Shown piece by piece: positions 1-8,174 of a stretch of DNA of 64,000 nt; positions within the stretch are counted from its first letter, which is position 1, and every line of letters begins with the position of its first letter. Source of the stretch: Siculibacillus lacustris (GTDB taxonomy: Bacteria > Pseudomonadota > Alphaproteobacteria > Rhizobiales > Ancalomicrobiaceae); contig NZ_SJFN01000018.1 in assembly GCF_004328075.1 (NCBI RefSeq), positions 19,474 to 83,473 of the forward strand, written 5' to 3'. The position numbers were made by a program, and so were the translations under genes. The notes below the pieces were generated by a model. It worked only from the letters and a program-made list of their open reading frames with translations. It did not search any database and was not told the DNA's origin.

Positions 1-863
1 AGATGGCCTATGCCGAAGGCAAGTCGATGCTGTACCTCGAGACCAAGTGCATCATGCTGACCAAGGCGGCCGGCGTGCAGGGTCTCCAGAACGGCTCGAT
101 CTCGTGCATCGGCGTTCCGGCCGGCGTGCCGGGCGGCATCCGGGCGGTGCTCGGCGAGAACCTCATCACCACCTGCCTCGATCTCGAAGCGGCCTCCGGC
201 AACGATCAGACCTTCTCGCATTCCGACATGCGTCGGACCGCGCGTCTCCTGATGCAGTTCCTGCCGGGTACCGATCTGATCTGCTCGGGCTACAGCGCGA
301 CGCCGAACAGCGACAACATGTTCGCCGGTTCGAACGTCGACGCCGACGATCTCGACGATTGGCTGGTCATCCAGCGCGATCTGAAGGTCGACGGCGGTCT
401 GCAGCCGGCGTCGGAAGAAGAGATCATCGCCGTACGCAACAAGGCGGCGCGGGCTCTCCAGGCGGTCTACGAAGAACTCGGCCTGCCGCGGATCACCGAC
501 GAAGAAATCGAAGCGGCGACCTACGCCTATTCGAGCGAAGACATGCCCCCGCGCGACAAGGTGCAGGACACCAAGGCGGCTCAGGAGCTGCTGAAGCGCG
601 GAATCACCGGTGTCGACATCGTCAAGGCGCTCGCCAAGCGGGGCTTCACCGACGTCGCCAATTCGGTCCTCGGGATCCAGAAGCAGCGCGTGTCGGGCGA
701 CTACCTGCACACCTCCGCCATCCTGGACAAGGACTTCAACATCATCGCCGCGGTCAACGATCTCAACGACTACCAGGGTCCGGGCACCGGCTATCGGTTG
801 ACCGGCGATCGGTGGAAGCTGTTGGCCGACATTCGTCAGGCCGTTCGGCCTGAAGACCTCTGA
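1..863 (+). CDS. pduC: B12-dependent propanediol/diol dehydratase large subunit, C-terminal part
   Basis: C-terminal ~287 residues of the catalytic alpha subunit of adenosylcobalamin-dependent diol dehydratase, which converts 1,2-propanediol to propionaldehyde (or glycerol to 3-hydroxypropionaldehyde) inside a microcompartment. The gene is cut by the window edge, and the reading frame is open from nt 3. Visible family stretches include GLQNGSISCIGVPAGVPGG and the C-terminal LNDYQGPGTGYRL, typical of PduC. The stop is followed after 22 nt by pduD with a GGGAGG ribosome site, matching the usual CDE order. Glycerol dehydratase (DhaB) is the closest alternative; the surrounding pdu genes favour the diol enzyme. 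Confidence 0.95.
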   Translation, partial: MAYAEGKSMLYLETKCIMLTKAAGVQGLQNGSISCIGVPAGVPGGIRAVLGENLITTCLDLEAASGNDQTFSHSDMRRTARLLMQFLPGTDLICSGYSATPNSDNMFAGSNVDADDLDDWLVIQRDLKVDGGLQPASEEEIIAVRNKAARALQAVYEELGLPRITDEEIEAATYAYSSEDMPPRDKVQDTKAAQELLKRGITGVDIVKALAKRGFTDVANSVLGIQKQRVSGDYLHTSAILDKDFNIIAAVNDLNDYQGPGTGYRLTGDRWKLLADIRQAVRPEDL

Positions 864-885
864 GGACGGCGGGGAGGGAACACAG

Positions 886-1563
886 ATGCCCCAGATCAGC
901 GAAGCAGCCGTCCGCGAGGCGGTTCGCGAAATCCTCGCCCAGATGCAGCTCACCGCACCCGCGGCGAGCCCGGCGGCGGCCTCGGCCGCCACCCCCTCCG
1001 ACGGCGCCGGCGTGCGCATGACCATTCGTGACCTCGGACCGGCCAAGGCCGGGACGTCGCCCACGGAAGTGGTCGTGGCTCTCGCCCCCGCCTTCGGCGA
1101 CAAGCTGAAGATGAAGACCATCACGGGCATTCCCCATGCCGCGGTGCTGCGCGAAATCCTCGCGGGTATCGAGGAAGAGGGTTGCACCGGTCGGGTCGTC
1201 CGCTTCTGGCACACGTCCGACGTCGCCTTCGCCGGCAATGCCGGCGCCAAGCTCGCCGGGTCCGGCATCGCCATCGGTATCCAGTCGCGCGGCACCACGG
1301 TCATCCACCAGCGGGACCTGTTCCCGCTGCAGAACCTGGAGCTGTTCCCGCAGGCGCCGGTGATCGATCTCGAGACCTATCGGTCCATCGGCCGCAACGC
1401 CGCTCGATATGCCAAGGGTGAGACCCCTTCGCCGGTCAAGCAGAAGAACGACCAGATGGCTCGGCCCAAGTATCAGGCCATCGCCGCTGTCTTCCACATC
1501 CGTGAGACGAGTTTCGTCGATCGGGCGAAGAAGCCGGTCGATGTCGAAGTTCGCTTCGCCTGA
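886..1563 (+). CDS. pduD: Diol dehydratase medium subunit
   Basis: Beta subunit (225 aa) of the B12-dependent diol dehydratase. It forms the (alpha-beta-gamma)2 enzyme with PduC and PduE and helps bind cobalamin. Residues 1-20 (MPQISEAAVREAVREILAQM) are a short amphipathic helix, followed by an Ala/Pro/Ser-rich linker to about residue 42. This matches the encapsulation peptide known from PduD of enteric bacteria. The globular domain begins near VRMTIRDLGPAKAG. The start ATG has GGGAGG about 7-8 nt upstream. It lies 22 nt after pduC and 23 nt before pduE, so it is in the same transcript. Confidence 0.95.
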   Translation: MPQISEAAVREAVREILAQMQLTAPAASPAAASAATPSDGAGVRMTIRDLGPAKAGTSPTEVVVALAPAFGDKLKMKTITGIPHAAVLREILAGIEEEGCTGRVVRFWHTSDVAFAGNAGAKLAGSGIAIGIQSRGTTVIHQRDLFPLQNLELFPQAPVIDLETYRSIGRNAARYAKGETPSPVKQKNDQMARPKYQAIAAVFHIRETSFVDRAKKPVDVEVRFA

Positions 1564-1586
1564 CGAGCCCTGAGGAGACTCTTCCC

Positions 1587-2117
1587 GTGTCACAGCAAGA
1601 CCTGATCAATGCCATCGTGCGCGAGGTGTTGGCGGAGCTCAACGGCTCTCCGCGCAGCCCCGCCGCGGCGCCCGCCGAACGCCTGTGCGGCGAAAAGGGC
1701 GCCAAGCTCGACTATCGGACCGACTATCCGATGGCCCAGAAGCGTCCGGAACTGGTGAAGACGGCGAGCGGCAAGTCGCTCTCCGACATCACGCTCGAAG
1801 CGGTGATGTCGGGGGCGGTGAAGGCGGAGGAAATCCGCATCACGCCGCAGACCCTCGAATACCAGGCCCAGATCGGCGAGAGCATCGGGCGGCCGCACAT
1901 CGCCCGCAACCTGCGCCGGGCCGGCGAAATGACGGCGGTCCCCGACGCCCGCATCCTCGAGATCTACAACGCGCTGCGCCCGAACCGTTCGAGCAAGGCG
2001 GAACTTCTGGCGATCGCCCAGGAGCTCGAGAGCACCTTCGGCGCCAAGATCTGCGCCGGCTTCGTTCGCGAGGCCGCCGAGGTCTACGAACGCCGCGACG
2101 TGCTGCGCAAGGACTGA
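1587..2117 (+). CDS. pduE: Diol dehydratase small subunit
   Basis: Gamma subunit (176 aa) of the B12-dependent diol dehydratase. The start codon is GTG, with TGAGGAG about 10 nt upstream; no ATG fits. Residues 1-18 (MSQQDLINAIVREVLAEL) form a second encapsulation-peptide-like helix followed by a Pro/Ala linker, and the conserved fold starts at about LDYRTDYPMAQKRPELV. The C-terminal part (ELESTFGAKICAGFVREAA) is typical of the family. The 91-nt gap to pduG is the largest inside the enzyme block, but the pduG start has its own AGGGTG ribosome site. Confidence 0.94.
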   Translation: MSQQDLINAIVREVLAELNGSPRSPAAAPAERLCGEKGAKLDYRTDYPMAQKRPELVKTASGKSLSDITLEAVMSGAVKAEEIRITPQTLEYQAQIGESIGRPHIARNLRRAGEMTAVPDARILEIYNALRPNRSSKAELLAIAQELESTFGAKICAGFVREAAEVYERRDVLRKD

Positions 2118-2208
2118 CCCAAGCGTTCCGTTCCCCCGGGACGGCACTCGGCGAGACGGCGTGGCTTTCCACGTCGCCTCGCCCCCTTTCCCCAACCAGG
2201 GTGTGGCC

Positions 2209-4059
2209 ATGAAGATCGCAGGCGTCGACATCGGCAATTCCACCACCGAAGTCGCTCTCGCGGACGTCGCCGTCGCGGGGGCCCCGCCGCGGTTCCTGGC
2301 CTCCAGCCGGGTGTCGACGACCGGCATCAAGGGCACGGTCGCCAATATTCCCGGTGTGCGCCGCGCCCTCGAGGCAGCGGTCGAACGCGCCGGCCTGAAA
2401 ATCTCCGACATCGATCTGGTGCTGCTCAACGAAGCCACCCCGGTGATCGGCGACATCGCCATGGAGACGATCACCGAGACGATCATCACCGAATCCTCGA
2501 TGATCGGTCACAATCCCAATTCGCCGGGCGGGCTCGGCATCGGCGTCGGCGAGACGGTCCGGGTCGGCGACCTCGACATCGTCGCCCCCGGGCGCGCGGT
2601 GATCGTGGTCATCCCGCGCAGCCACGACTTCGAGCGCGCGGCGAGCGCGATCGGCGCGGCGCTCGGGCGCGGCGTCGACGTCCAAGGGGCGATCGTCCAG
2701 GGCGACGACGGCGTGCTGATCGCCAATCGGCTGTCCAAGGTGTTGCCGATCGTCGACGAGGTCCATCTGATCGATCAGGTGCCGCTCGGCATGCTGGCGG
2801 CGGTGGAAGTGGCCGATCACGGCCAGTCCATTCAACAACTGTCCAACCCCTACGGCATCGCCACGCTGTTCCAGCTGACCTCGCAAGAGACGGCGATGAT
2901 CATCCCGATCGCCAAGGCGCTGATCGGTCTGCGTTCGGCGGTGGTGGTGCGCACCCCGGCCGGCGACGTGCAGACCCGGCGGATTCCGGCCGGATCGCTG
3001 CGGCTGATCGGCCAGCACCGCACGGTGGTCGCGCCGATGGACGGCGGCGCCGATGCGATCATGGACGCGCTCGCCCAGGCCGCACCGCTCCAGGACGTCG
3101 CCGGCGAGCCCGGCACCAACGTCGGCGGCATGGTCGAACGGGTGCGCCACACGATGAGCGGCGTGACCGGCAAGCCGGCCAACACCATCGCCATCCGCGA
3201 CGTGCTGGCGGTCGACTGTCTGGTGCCGCAACGCGTCGCCGGCGGTCTCGCCCAGGAATTCTCGATGGAGAACGCGGTCGGGCTGGCCGCCATGGTCAAC
3301 ACCGACAAGCTGTTGATGGAACAGCTGGCGAGCGCGCTGCACCGCGAGATCGGCGTGCCGGTCGAGCTCGGCGGCGTCGAAGCCAACATGGCGATCCTCG
3401 GCACGCTGACCACGCCCGGCATCGACGTGCCGTTGGCGATCCTCGACCTCGGCGCCGGATCGACCGATGCGGCGATCCTGCAGCGCGGCCAGCCGGTGCG
3501 CAGCATGCATCTCGCCGGGGCCGGCGACATGGTCACGATGTTGATCCAGCGCGAGCTCGATCTGCCGGGCGCGCCCGAGAGCGACGTCGCCGAGCAGATC
3601 AAGCGCCACCCGCTGGCCAAGGTCGAGAGCCTGTTCCACATCCGCCACGAAGACAATTCGGTGCGCTTCTTCAAGGAGCCGCTCGATCCCTCGCTGTTCG
3701 GCCGGGTGGCGCTGATCACCCGCGACGGGCTGACGCCGATCCCGACCCATCATCCGATCGACCGGATCCGCACCGTACGTCGTGAGGCCAAGCGTCGGGT
3801 GTTCGTGCGCAATGCGCTCCGGGCGCTGTCGGCGGTGGCGCCGGGCGGCAACATCCGGGCGCTGCAGTTCGTCGCGGTGGTCGGCGGGTCCGGCCTCGAC
3901 TTCGAAGTGGCGCGGATGCTGACCGACATTCTGGCGCCGCACGGCATCGTCATCGGCACCGCCAACATCCGCGGCGAGCTCGGACCGATCAACGCGGTGG
4001 CCACCGGCCTGGTGCTGAGCTGGGTCGAGCGGGCGACGACGGGAGGCGGCAATGGCTGA
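2209..4059 (+). CDS. pduG: Diol dehydratase reactivating factor, large subunit
   Basis: 616-aa ATPase subunit of the diol dehydratase reactivase, which releases damaged cobalamin from inactivated dehydratase. Hsp70/actin-like nucleotide-binding motifs are visible: GVDIGNSTTEVALA near the N-terminus and ILDLGAGSTDAAIL near residue 420. Length is close to the family's ~610 aa. The chosen ATG at 2209 follows CCAGGGTGTGGCC; a longer frame from 2161 (a GTG) would add 16 residues with no homology-like content. The last 8 nt overlap pduH, so the two subunits are probably made by coupled translation. Confidence 0.95.
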   Translation: MKIAGVDIGNSTTEVALADVAVAGAPPRFLASSRVSTTGIKGTVANIPGVRRALEAAVERAGLKISDIDLVLLNEATPVIGDIAMETITETIITESSMIGHNPNSPGGLGIGVGETVRVGDLDIVAPGRAVIVVIPRSHDFERAASAIGAALGRGVDVQGAIVQGDDGVLIANRLSKVLPIVDEVHLIDQVPLGMLAAVEVADHGQSIQQLSNPYGIATLFQLTSQETAMIIPIAKALIGLRSAVVVRTPAGDVQTRRIPAGSLRLIGQHRTVVAPMDGGADAIMDALAQAAPLQDVAGEPGTNVGGMVERVRHTMSGVTGKPANTIAIRDVLAVDCLVPQRVAGGLAQEFSMENAVGLAAMVNTDKLLMEQLASALHREIGVPVELGGVEANMAILGTLTTPGIDVPLAILDLGAGSTDAAILQRGQPVRSMHLAGAGDMVTMLIQRELDLPGAPESDVAEQIKRHPLAKVESLFHIRHEDNSVRFFKEPLDPSLFGRVALITRDGLTPIPTHHPIDRIRTVRREAKRRVFVRNALRALSAVAPGGNIRALQFVAVVGGSGLDFEVARMLTDILAPHGIVIGTANIRGELGPINAVATGLVLSWVERATTGGGNG

Positions 4060-4567
4060 GCCGGGCCTCACCCGTCCGACCATCAACGTCGCGACGCTCG
4101 ATCCGACCGCTGCCGAGCTCTACCGCTGGATCGAGTTCGGCGCCGAGGAAGAGGGCGTGCCGACGCGGCGGGTGACGGTCGAGGCGACCGAGGTGGTCGC
4201 CGCGGCCTACGAGGCGGCGCGGGGCTCGTCCTTCGGCATCGGCGTGGCGCTGTCGGCCGATCGCATCGCGCTGCACGAGGGCCACATGCCGCCCGAGCGG
4301 GCGGTGCTGGACGCGCCGCTCGCCGGTGATCGCACGGTCGTCTGCCGGCGGTTCGGCAGCAACGCCGCCCGGATGGTGGTGCGGTTGCCGCTGCGGCTCA
4401 CCGAGGAGCCCGAAACGGTGGCCGCCCCGGTGGTGCGCCGGCCGCCGGTCGCCGCGGTGGCGCCGACCCCGGACATCGAGGTGAAGGCCGAGGATTGGAC
4501 CGAGGACCGGGTGACGCGGATCGCCGCGATCGTCGCGGGTCTCCTGAAAGAACGAGGAGTGCTGTGA
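4052..4567 (+). CDS. pduH: Diol dehydratase reactivating factor, small subunit, extended
   Basis: Small reactivase subunit (171 aa), partner of PduG. Residues 8-115 match the family (RPTINVATLD, TEVVAAAYEAARGSSFGIGV, FGSNAARMVVRLPL). It is about 50 residues longer than the ~116-aa enteric PduH. The extension is a Pro/Ala linker (VRRPPVAAVAPTP) ending in an amphipathic helix TEDRVTRIAAIVAGLLKERG. That looks like an encapsulation peptide placed at the C-terminus (inference). GGAGG sits 6 nt before the ATG, inside pduG. The stop TGA shares its last base with the next ATG (TGATG). Confidence 0.9.
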   Translation: MAEPGLTRPTINVATLDPTAAELYRWIEFGAEEEGVPTRRVTVEATEVVAAAYEAARGSSFGIGVALSADRIALHEGHMPPERAVLDAPLAGDRTVVCRRFGSNAARMVVRLPLRLTEEPETVAAPVVRRPPVAAVAPTPDIEVKAEDWTEDRVTRIAAIVAGLLKERGVL

Positions 4568-5313
4568 TGACCCAGGCCCTGGGACTGATCGAAGCCATCG
4601 GTTACGCGACCGCGGTGGTCACCGCCGATGCCGTGGCCAAGGCGGCCAACGTGCGGGTGCTGGGGGCCGAGAACGCCAAGGGCGGCGGGCGGATCACCAT
4701 CAAATTCGTCGGCGACGTCGGCGCGGTCAAGGCGGCGGTGGCCGCCGGTGTCGCCGCCGCCGAACGGATCGGCAAGATCGCCGGAAGCCTGGTGATCCCG
4801 CGTCCGAGCGAGGAGATCATCGCTCGGGCGCTGCTGGTCGACTTCGGCGCCGTCGTGCCCGAGCCGGCACCCGCGGTCGCAGCGATCGAGCCCGCGCCGG
4901 TGGTGATCGCGCTGGAACCCGAGGTCGTGGTCCCCGCGGCCGAGTCGGTCGCGGCGCCGATCGAGATACTGCCGCCGGCCGAGGAGCCCGAGATCGTCGC
5001 GGCCGAACCGGTCGTCGTGGCCGAACCGATCGTCGCAGCCGAGCCGGAAGCGGCGGCGCCCGCCGCGGAAGCGCCGAGCGCGATCGTCGCAGCCGAACCG
5101 GCGCCGGTCGAAACGGCCGCCGCGGAAGTGCCGGTCGAAACGGCCCCCGAGATCGCGGCGCCCGCGCCCGAGCCGGAAGCCTCGGCGCCGGTGGCCGAAG
5201 CGCCCGAACCCGACGCCGCCGCGAGCGCGCCTCCGCCGCCGCCGCCGGCTCCCAAACCTGCTCCGACCCGTCCCACCGGCCCGCGCCGTGGGCCCGGGCG
5301 CGGACGTCGCTGA
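4567..5313 (+). CDS. BMC-domain shell protein with long Ala/Pro/Glu tail (PduK position)
   Basis: 248-aa microcompartment shell protein. Residues 1-85 are a canonical hexamer-forming BMC domain (ALGLIEAIGYATAVVTADAV; GGGRITIKFVGDVGAVKAAV; IGKIAGSLVIPRP). From about residue 92 the chain becomes low-complexity Ala/Pro/Glu/Val with recurring VAAEP- and VETAP-type units, a run of prolines near residue 222 and a basic end (RPTGPRRGPGRGRR). It sits where enteric operons carry pduJ/pduK. PduK also has a C-terminal extension, but that one is short with Cys motifs; none is seen here. The start overlaps the pduH stop by one base. Confidence 0.85.
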   Translation: MTQALGLIEAIGYATAVVTADAVAKAANVRVLGAENAKGGGRITIKFVGDVGAVKAAVAAGVAAAERIGKIAGSLVIPRPSEEIIARALLVDFGAVVPEPAPAVAAIEPAPVVIALEPEVVVPAAESVAAPIEILPPAEEPEIVAAEPVVVAEPIVAAEPEAAAPAAEAPSAIVAAEPAPVETAAAEVPVETAPEIAAPAPEPEASAPVAEAPEPDAAASAPPPPPPAPKPAPTRPTGPRRGPGRGRR

Positions 5314-5386
5314 CCTGCCGGCGGCCCCGGGCCGCCGGTGAAACACCTCGAGACGACGGATCGTCGAACGGATCGGAGAGCGTCAG

Positions 5387-6076
5387 ATGTGGATTCAGCC
5401 CGACGAGATGATCGACCGCGTGACCCGGGCCGTCATGGCGCGCCTGCCGGTCCCGGCGACGCCGCGGCGGCTCACCGTGCCGATCGGCGTCTCGGTCCGT
5501 CACATCCATCTGTGCCGCGCCCACGTCACCACGCTGTTCGGCGAAGGCCATGAATTGCGGGTGTTCAACGAGCTCTACCAGACCGGTCACTATGCCGCGC
5601 AGGAGCAGTTGATGGTGGTCGGGCCGCGCCATGCCATCGAGCGGGTGCGGGTGCTCGGGCCCCCGCGGGCCTATTCCCAGGTCGAATTGGCGCGCACCGA
5701 TGCGGTCGCGGTCGGCCTCGATCTGCCGCTCGCCACCGAAGGGCGCGATCCGGAGAGCCGGGCGGTGACCCTGGTCGGGCCGGAAGGCACGGTGCGGCTG
5801 CCCGGCGGATCCGAGGGCGGGGCTTTCATCGCCCGCCGCCACGTCCATCTCGGGGTGGACGATGCCGCGGCCCTCGGGGTCGCCGCCGGCGATCTGCTCG
5901 ATCTGGAGATCGGCGGGCCGCGGCCGACCACGCTGCACGGCGTGCTGGTGCGCGTGCAGGCCGGCTGGCGCCCGGAAGTGCACCTCGACACCGACGAAGC
6001 CAACGCCTGCGGTGTGCGCACCGGTCAGACCGCGACGCTGATCGTCCCGAGCGGGGAGGGCGCGGATCATGGATGA
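5387..6076 (+). CDS. pduL: Phosphate propanoyltransferase
   Basis: 229-aa PduL-family phosphotransacylase that turns propionyl-CoA plus phosphate into propionyl phosphate and free CoA, recycling CoA inside the microcompartment. Zinc-ligand histidines are visible in GVSVRHIHLC (near residue 40) and RRHVHLGVDD (near residue 148), with a further conserved His in PEVHLDTDEA. Residues 1-18 (MWIQPDEMIDRVTRAVMA) are an encapsulation-peptide-like helix followed by a short Pro linker. The ATG has CGGAGAG about 6 nt upstream. The gene overlaps the next one by 8 nt. Confidence 0.93.
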   Translation: MWIQPDEMIDRVTRAVMARLPVPATPRRLTVPIGVSVRHIHLCRAHVTTLFGEGHELRVFNELYQTGHYAAQEQLMVVGPRHAIERVRVLGPPRAYSQVELARTDAVAVGLDLPLATEGRDPESRAVTLVGPEGTVRLPGGSEGGAFIARRHVHLGVDDAAALGVAAGDLLDLEIGGPRPTTLHGVLVRVQAGWRPEVHLDTDEANACGVRTGQTATLIVPSGEGADHG

Positions 6077-6872
6077 CCCGATCGTCGACAAGGTGGTCGC
6101 CCGGGTGCTGGCGTTGCTCGCCGGCGAGACGATCGATCCGGGTCGTCGCAACGTCTTCGTGCTGTTCAGCGGCGCGGTGTCGGGCTTCGCCGCCGGCCGC
6201 GAGGCGGTGTCGCGGCTGGTGCGCTCGCACCACCAGCTGACGATCATGCTGACCCCGTCGGCGCGCAAGATCTTCGGCGAGGGGCCGCTGCGCGAACTCG
6301 GAGCGGCGGCGATCGTCGATTTCGAGCCCTGGGTCGACGTCTCCGAACACGTCCGCCGCGCCGATCTGGTGCTGGTGCCGACGCTGACGATGAATCTCGC
6401 CGGCCGTCTGGCGCTCGGTTCGATGGATACGCCGGCGGCGACGTTGATCCTCGGGGCGCTGCTCGCCGGCAAGGCGGTGCTGGCGATCCGCGACGGCGCC
6501 GATCCGGCCGGCAAACGCGGCGAGGCGCTCGGGGCGATCCCGGAAGGCTCGCCGGCGCTGTGGGCGCTGCTCGAAGACCGTCTGGCGACGCTCGAACGCT
6601 TCGGGGTCGAACTGGTCGCCAAGGACGCGTTCCTGGTCGCCATGGAGCGCCGTCTGGTGGCGCGGCGTCGCCGCGACGCCGTCCCCGCGGCGATCGCGTC
6701 CGGGCCGGTCGCGGTGGTCGAGCGGGAGCGGCGGGCCTCGCCGATCGTCACCGCCGGCGAGTTGATCGGCGCGGCGCCGGGCTCGCGCTTCCGCCTCGCC
6801 GCCGGCTGTCGTCTGACGGCACAAGCGGAAGAGACGGCCCGGAGTCTCGGATTGCGACTCGAATTCGTCTGA
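6069..6872 (+). CDS. Flavoprotein-fold microcompartment protein in the PduM position
   Basis: 267-aa protein. Residues 1-17 (MDDPIVDKVVARVLALL) form an encapsulation-like helix. Residues ~26-160 resemble the flavoprotein (UbiX/Dfp-type) Rossmann domain: NVFVLFSGAVSGF, LTIMLTPSARKIFG, ADLVLVPTLTMNLAGRLALG. The last ~45 residues (IVTAGELIGA, RFRLAAGCRLTAQAEETARS) resemble, from memory, the C-terminus of enteric PduM, a structural protein of unknown function. The gene lies exactly where pduM is found, between pduL and pduN, and overlaps pduL. A flavin-binding or structural role is inference; the reaction is unknown. Confidence 0.7.
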   Translation: MDDPIVDKVVARVLALLAGETIDPGRRNVFVLFSGAVSGFAAGREAVSRLVRSHHQLTIMLTPSARKIFGEGPLRELGAAAIVDFEPWVDVSEHVRRADLVLVPTLTMNLAGRLALGSMDTPAATLILGALLAGKAVLAIRDGADPAGKRGEALGAIPEGSPALWALLEDRLATLERFGVELVAKDAFLVAMERRLVARRRRDAVPAAIASGPVAVVERERRASPIVTAGELIGAAPGSRFRLAAGCRLTAQAEETARSLGLRLEFV

Positions 6873-6891
6873 CCTCGCGGAGGACACCATC

Positions 6892-7161
6892 ATGCAGTTG
6901 GCAAGAGTCGTCGGAACGGTCGTCGCGACCCGCAAGGAAGAGACCCTGATCGGCTTCAAGTTCCTGGTCCTGGAGATCCTCGACGCCGGGCGCGGCAACG
7001 CGGTCGGGTCCAGCGTCGTGGCGGTCGACACGCTCGGGGCCGGGGTCGGCGACGAGGTGCTGTTCGTCACCGGCGGCGGCGCCCGCTGCAATCTGAAGCC
7101 GGGAACCCCGATCGATGCGGCGATCATCGGCATCGTCGACAGCGTGGACGTGCGGTCATGA
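6892..7161 (+). CDS. pduN: BMC vertex pentamer protein (EutN/CcmL family)
   Basis: 89-aa pentamer-forming shell protein that caps the vertices of the icosahedral microcompartment. It covers the whole EutN/CcmL domain: start MQLARVVGTVVATRKEE, central LIGFKFLVLEIL, and C-terminal DAAIIGIVDSVDV. GCGGAGGA lies about 8 nt before the ATG. The stop overlaps the pduO start (ATGA). It is the only pentamer gene in the window and, with the tailed hexamer protein, one of only two shell genes visible, so further shell genes are expected 5' of pduC. Confidence 0.93.
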   Translation: MQLARVVGTVVATRKEETLIGFKFLVLEILDAGRGNAVGSSVVAVDTLGAGVGDEVLFVTGGGARCNLKPGTPIDAAIIGIVDSVDVRS

Positions 7162-8174
7162 GCGTCTATACCCGCGGCGGCGACAAGGGTGACACGTCCC
7201 TGCTCGGGGGCGTCCGCGTCCCCAAGGACAGTCTGAGGATCGAGGTCTACGGGACCCTCGACGAAGCCACGTCGATGCTCGGGCTGGCGCGGGCCACCTC
7301 CGAATGCGACGACCTGTGCCGGATGATCCTCGATCTCCAGGGCGAGTTCATCGACGTGATGGGCGAGCTCGCCTCCGGCCCGTTCACCGATGCCCCGGTC
7401 CAGCTTCCCAAGGGGCGCAGCTTCCGCGTCGACGGGACCCATGTCGCCCGGCTCGAGCAATGGATCGACGCTCTGCAGGCCGAGCGTCTGCCGGCCCACC
7501 ATTTCGTCCGGCCCGGGGGCTCGCCCGCCGCCGCCGCCCTCGACGTCGCCCGAACCTTCGTGCGGCGCGCCGAACGGCGCCTGGTGACGTTGTCGAGGGA
7601 GGAGCCGGTCAACCCGCAATTGGTGATCTATTTCAATCGCTTGTCCGACCTTTTCTATATGATGGCGCGGATCGACGAACAGCGCTGCGTGGCGCGGGCG
7701 GTCGAACGCCAACTGGTGGCGCGGACGCCCTCGTCCACGGGAGGATCGACCATGACGGCACTCACCCTGGCGGCTTGCGACCGGATGGTCGACGCCGGCG
7801 TCGCGCGGGCCGGACAACTCGGGATCGCGGTGGTGTTGGCAGTGGCCGATGCCGCGGGGCAGCTCGTCGAGTTGCGCCGGATGGACGATGCGCTGGTGGT
7901 CAGTCTGACCCTGGCGCCGGCCAAGGCTCATACCGCCGCCGCGGTACGGTTGCCGACCCAGGAACTCGCCCGGCTGTCGCAGCCCGGCGGTCCGCTCTAC
8001 GGCATCGATGCGAACAGCCCCGGGATCACCCTGGTCGGCGGCGGTCTGCCGCTGCTCCACGACCGCGGTCTGGTCGGTGCGGTCGGGGTCAGCGGTGGTT
8101 CGGTCGAACAGGACATCGAAGTGGCGAGCGCCATGGCGGCCGCCTTCCAGGCTCTGGCGAAGGACGCGAAGTGA
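7158..8174 (+). CDS. pduO: Two-domain ATP:cob(I)alamin adenosyltransferase
   Basis: 338-aa PduO. Residues 1-~195 are the adenosyltransferase domain that makes adenosylcobalamin for the dehydratase (YTRGGDKGDTSLLGG; RIEVYGTLDEATSMLG; the later FVRPGGSPAAAALDVARTF). Residues ~199-338 are the GlcG/HbpS-type PduOC domain, which binds haem or cobalamin in relatives (ALTLAACDRMVDAGVARA; SGGSVEQD near the end). An internal ATG at 7752 is preceded by a strong GGGAGG at 7-nt spacing, exactly at the domain border, so the second domain may also be made alone. The stop overlaps the pduP start. Confidence 0.94.
   Translation: MSVYTRGGDKGDTSLLGGVRVPKDSLRIEVYGTLDEATSMLGLARATSECDDLCRMILDLQGEFIDVMGELASGPFTDAPVQLPKGRSFRVDGTHVARLEQWIDALQAERLPAHHFVRPGGSPAAAALDVARTFVRRAERRLVTLSREEPVNPQLVIYFNRLSDLFYMMARIDEQRCVARAVERQLVARTPSSTGGSTMTALTLAACDRMVDAGVARAGQLGIAVVLAVADAAGQLVELRRMDDALVVSLTLAPAKAHTAAAVRLPTQELARLSQPGGPLYGIDANSPGITLVGGGLPLLHDRGLVGAVGVSGGSVEQDIEVASAMAAAFQALAKDAK
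7739..7754 (+). promoter_or_regulatory. Internal ribosome binding site inside pduO
   Basis: GGGAGG at 7739-7744, a 7-nt spacer and an in-frame ATG at 7752-7754. Starting here would give a 140-residue free PduOC (GlcG/HbpS-like) domain. The site is as good as the ribosome sites of the annotated genes around it. Its position at the domain boundary is seen directly; use in the cell is inference. Confidence 0.5.

Noticed and set aside
1840..4086. 748-codon - strand frame opposite pduG
   Set aside because: Antisense shadow with His/Asp/Arg-rich repeats and no domain; pduG on the + strand is unmistakable.
4207..5346. - strand frame opposite the shell protein gene, Arg/Gly-rich
   Set aside because: Mirror of the repetitive Ala/Pro/Glu tail; no independent signal.
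6069..6872. PduM-like flavoprotein as UbiX/Dfp (prenyl-FMN or CoA synthesis)
   Set aside because: Encapsulation-like N-terminus, C-terminal PduM-like segment and position inside the pdu operon argue against a housekeeping role.
7752..8174. Separate gene for the GlcG/HbpS-like domain
   Set aside because: It is in frame with pduO with no stop between; treated as an internal start, not as its own gene.
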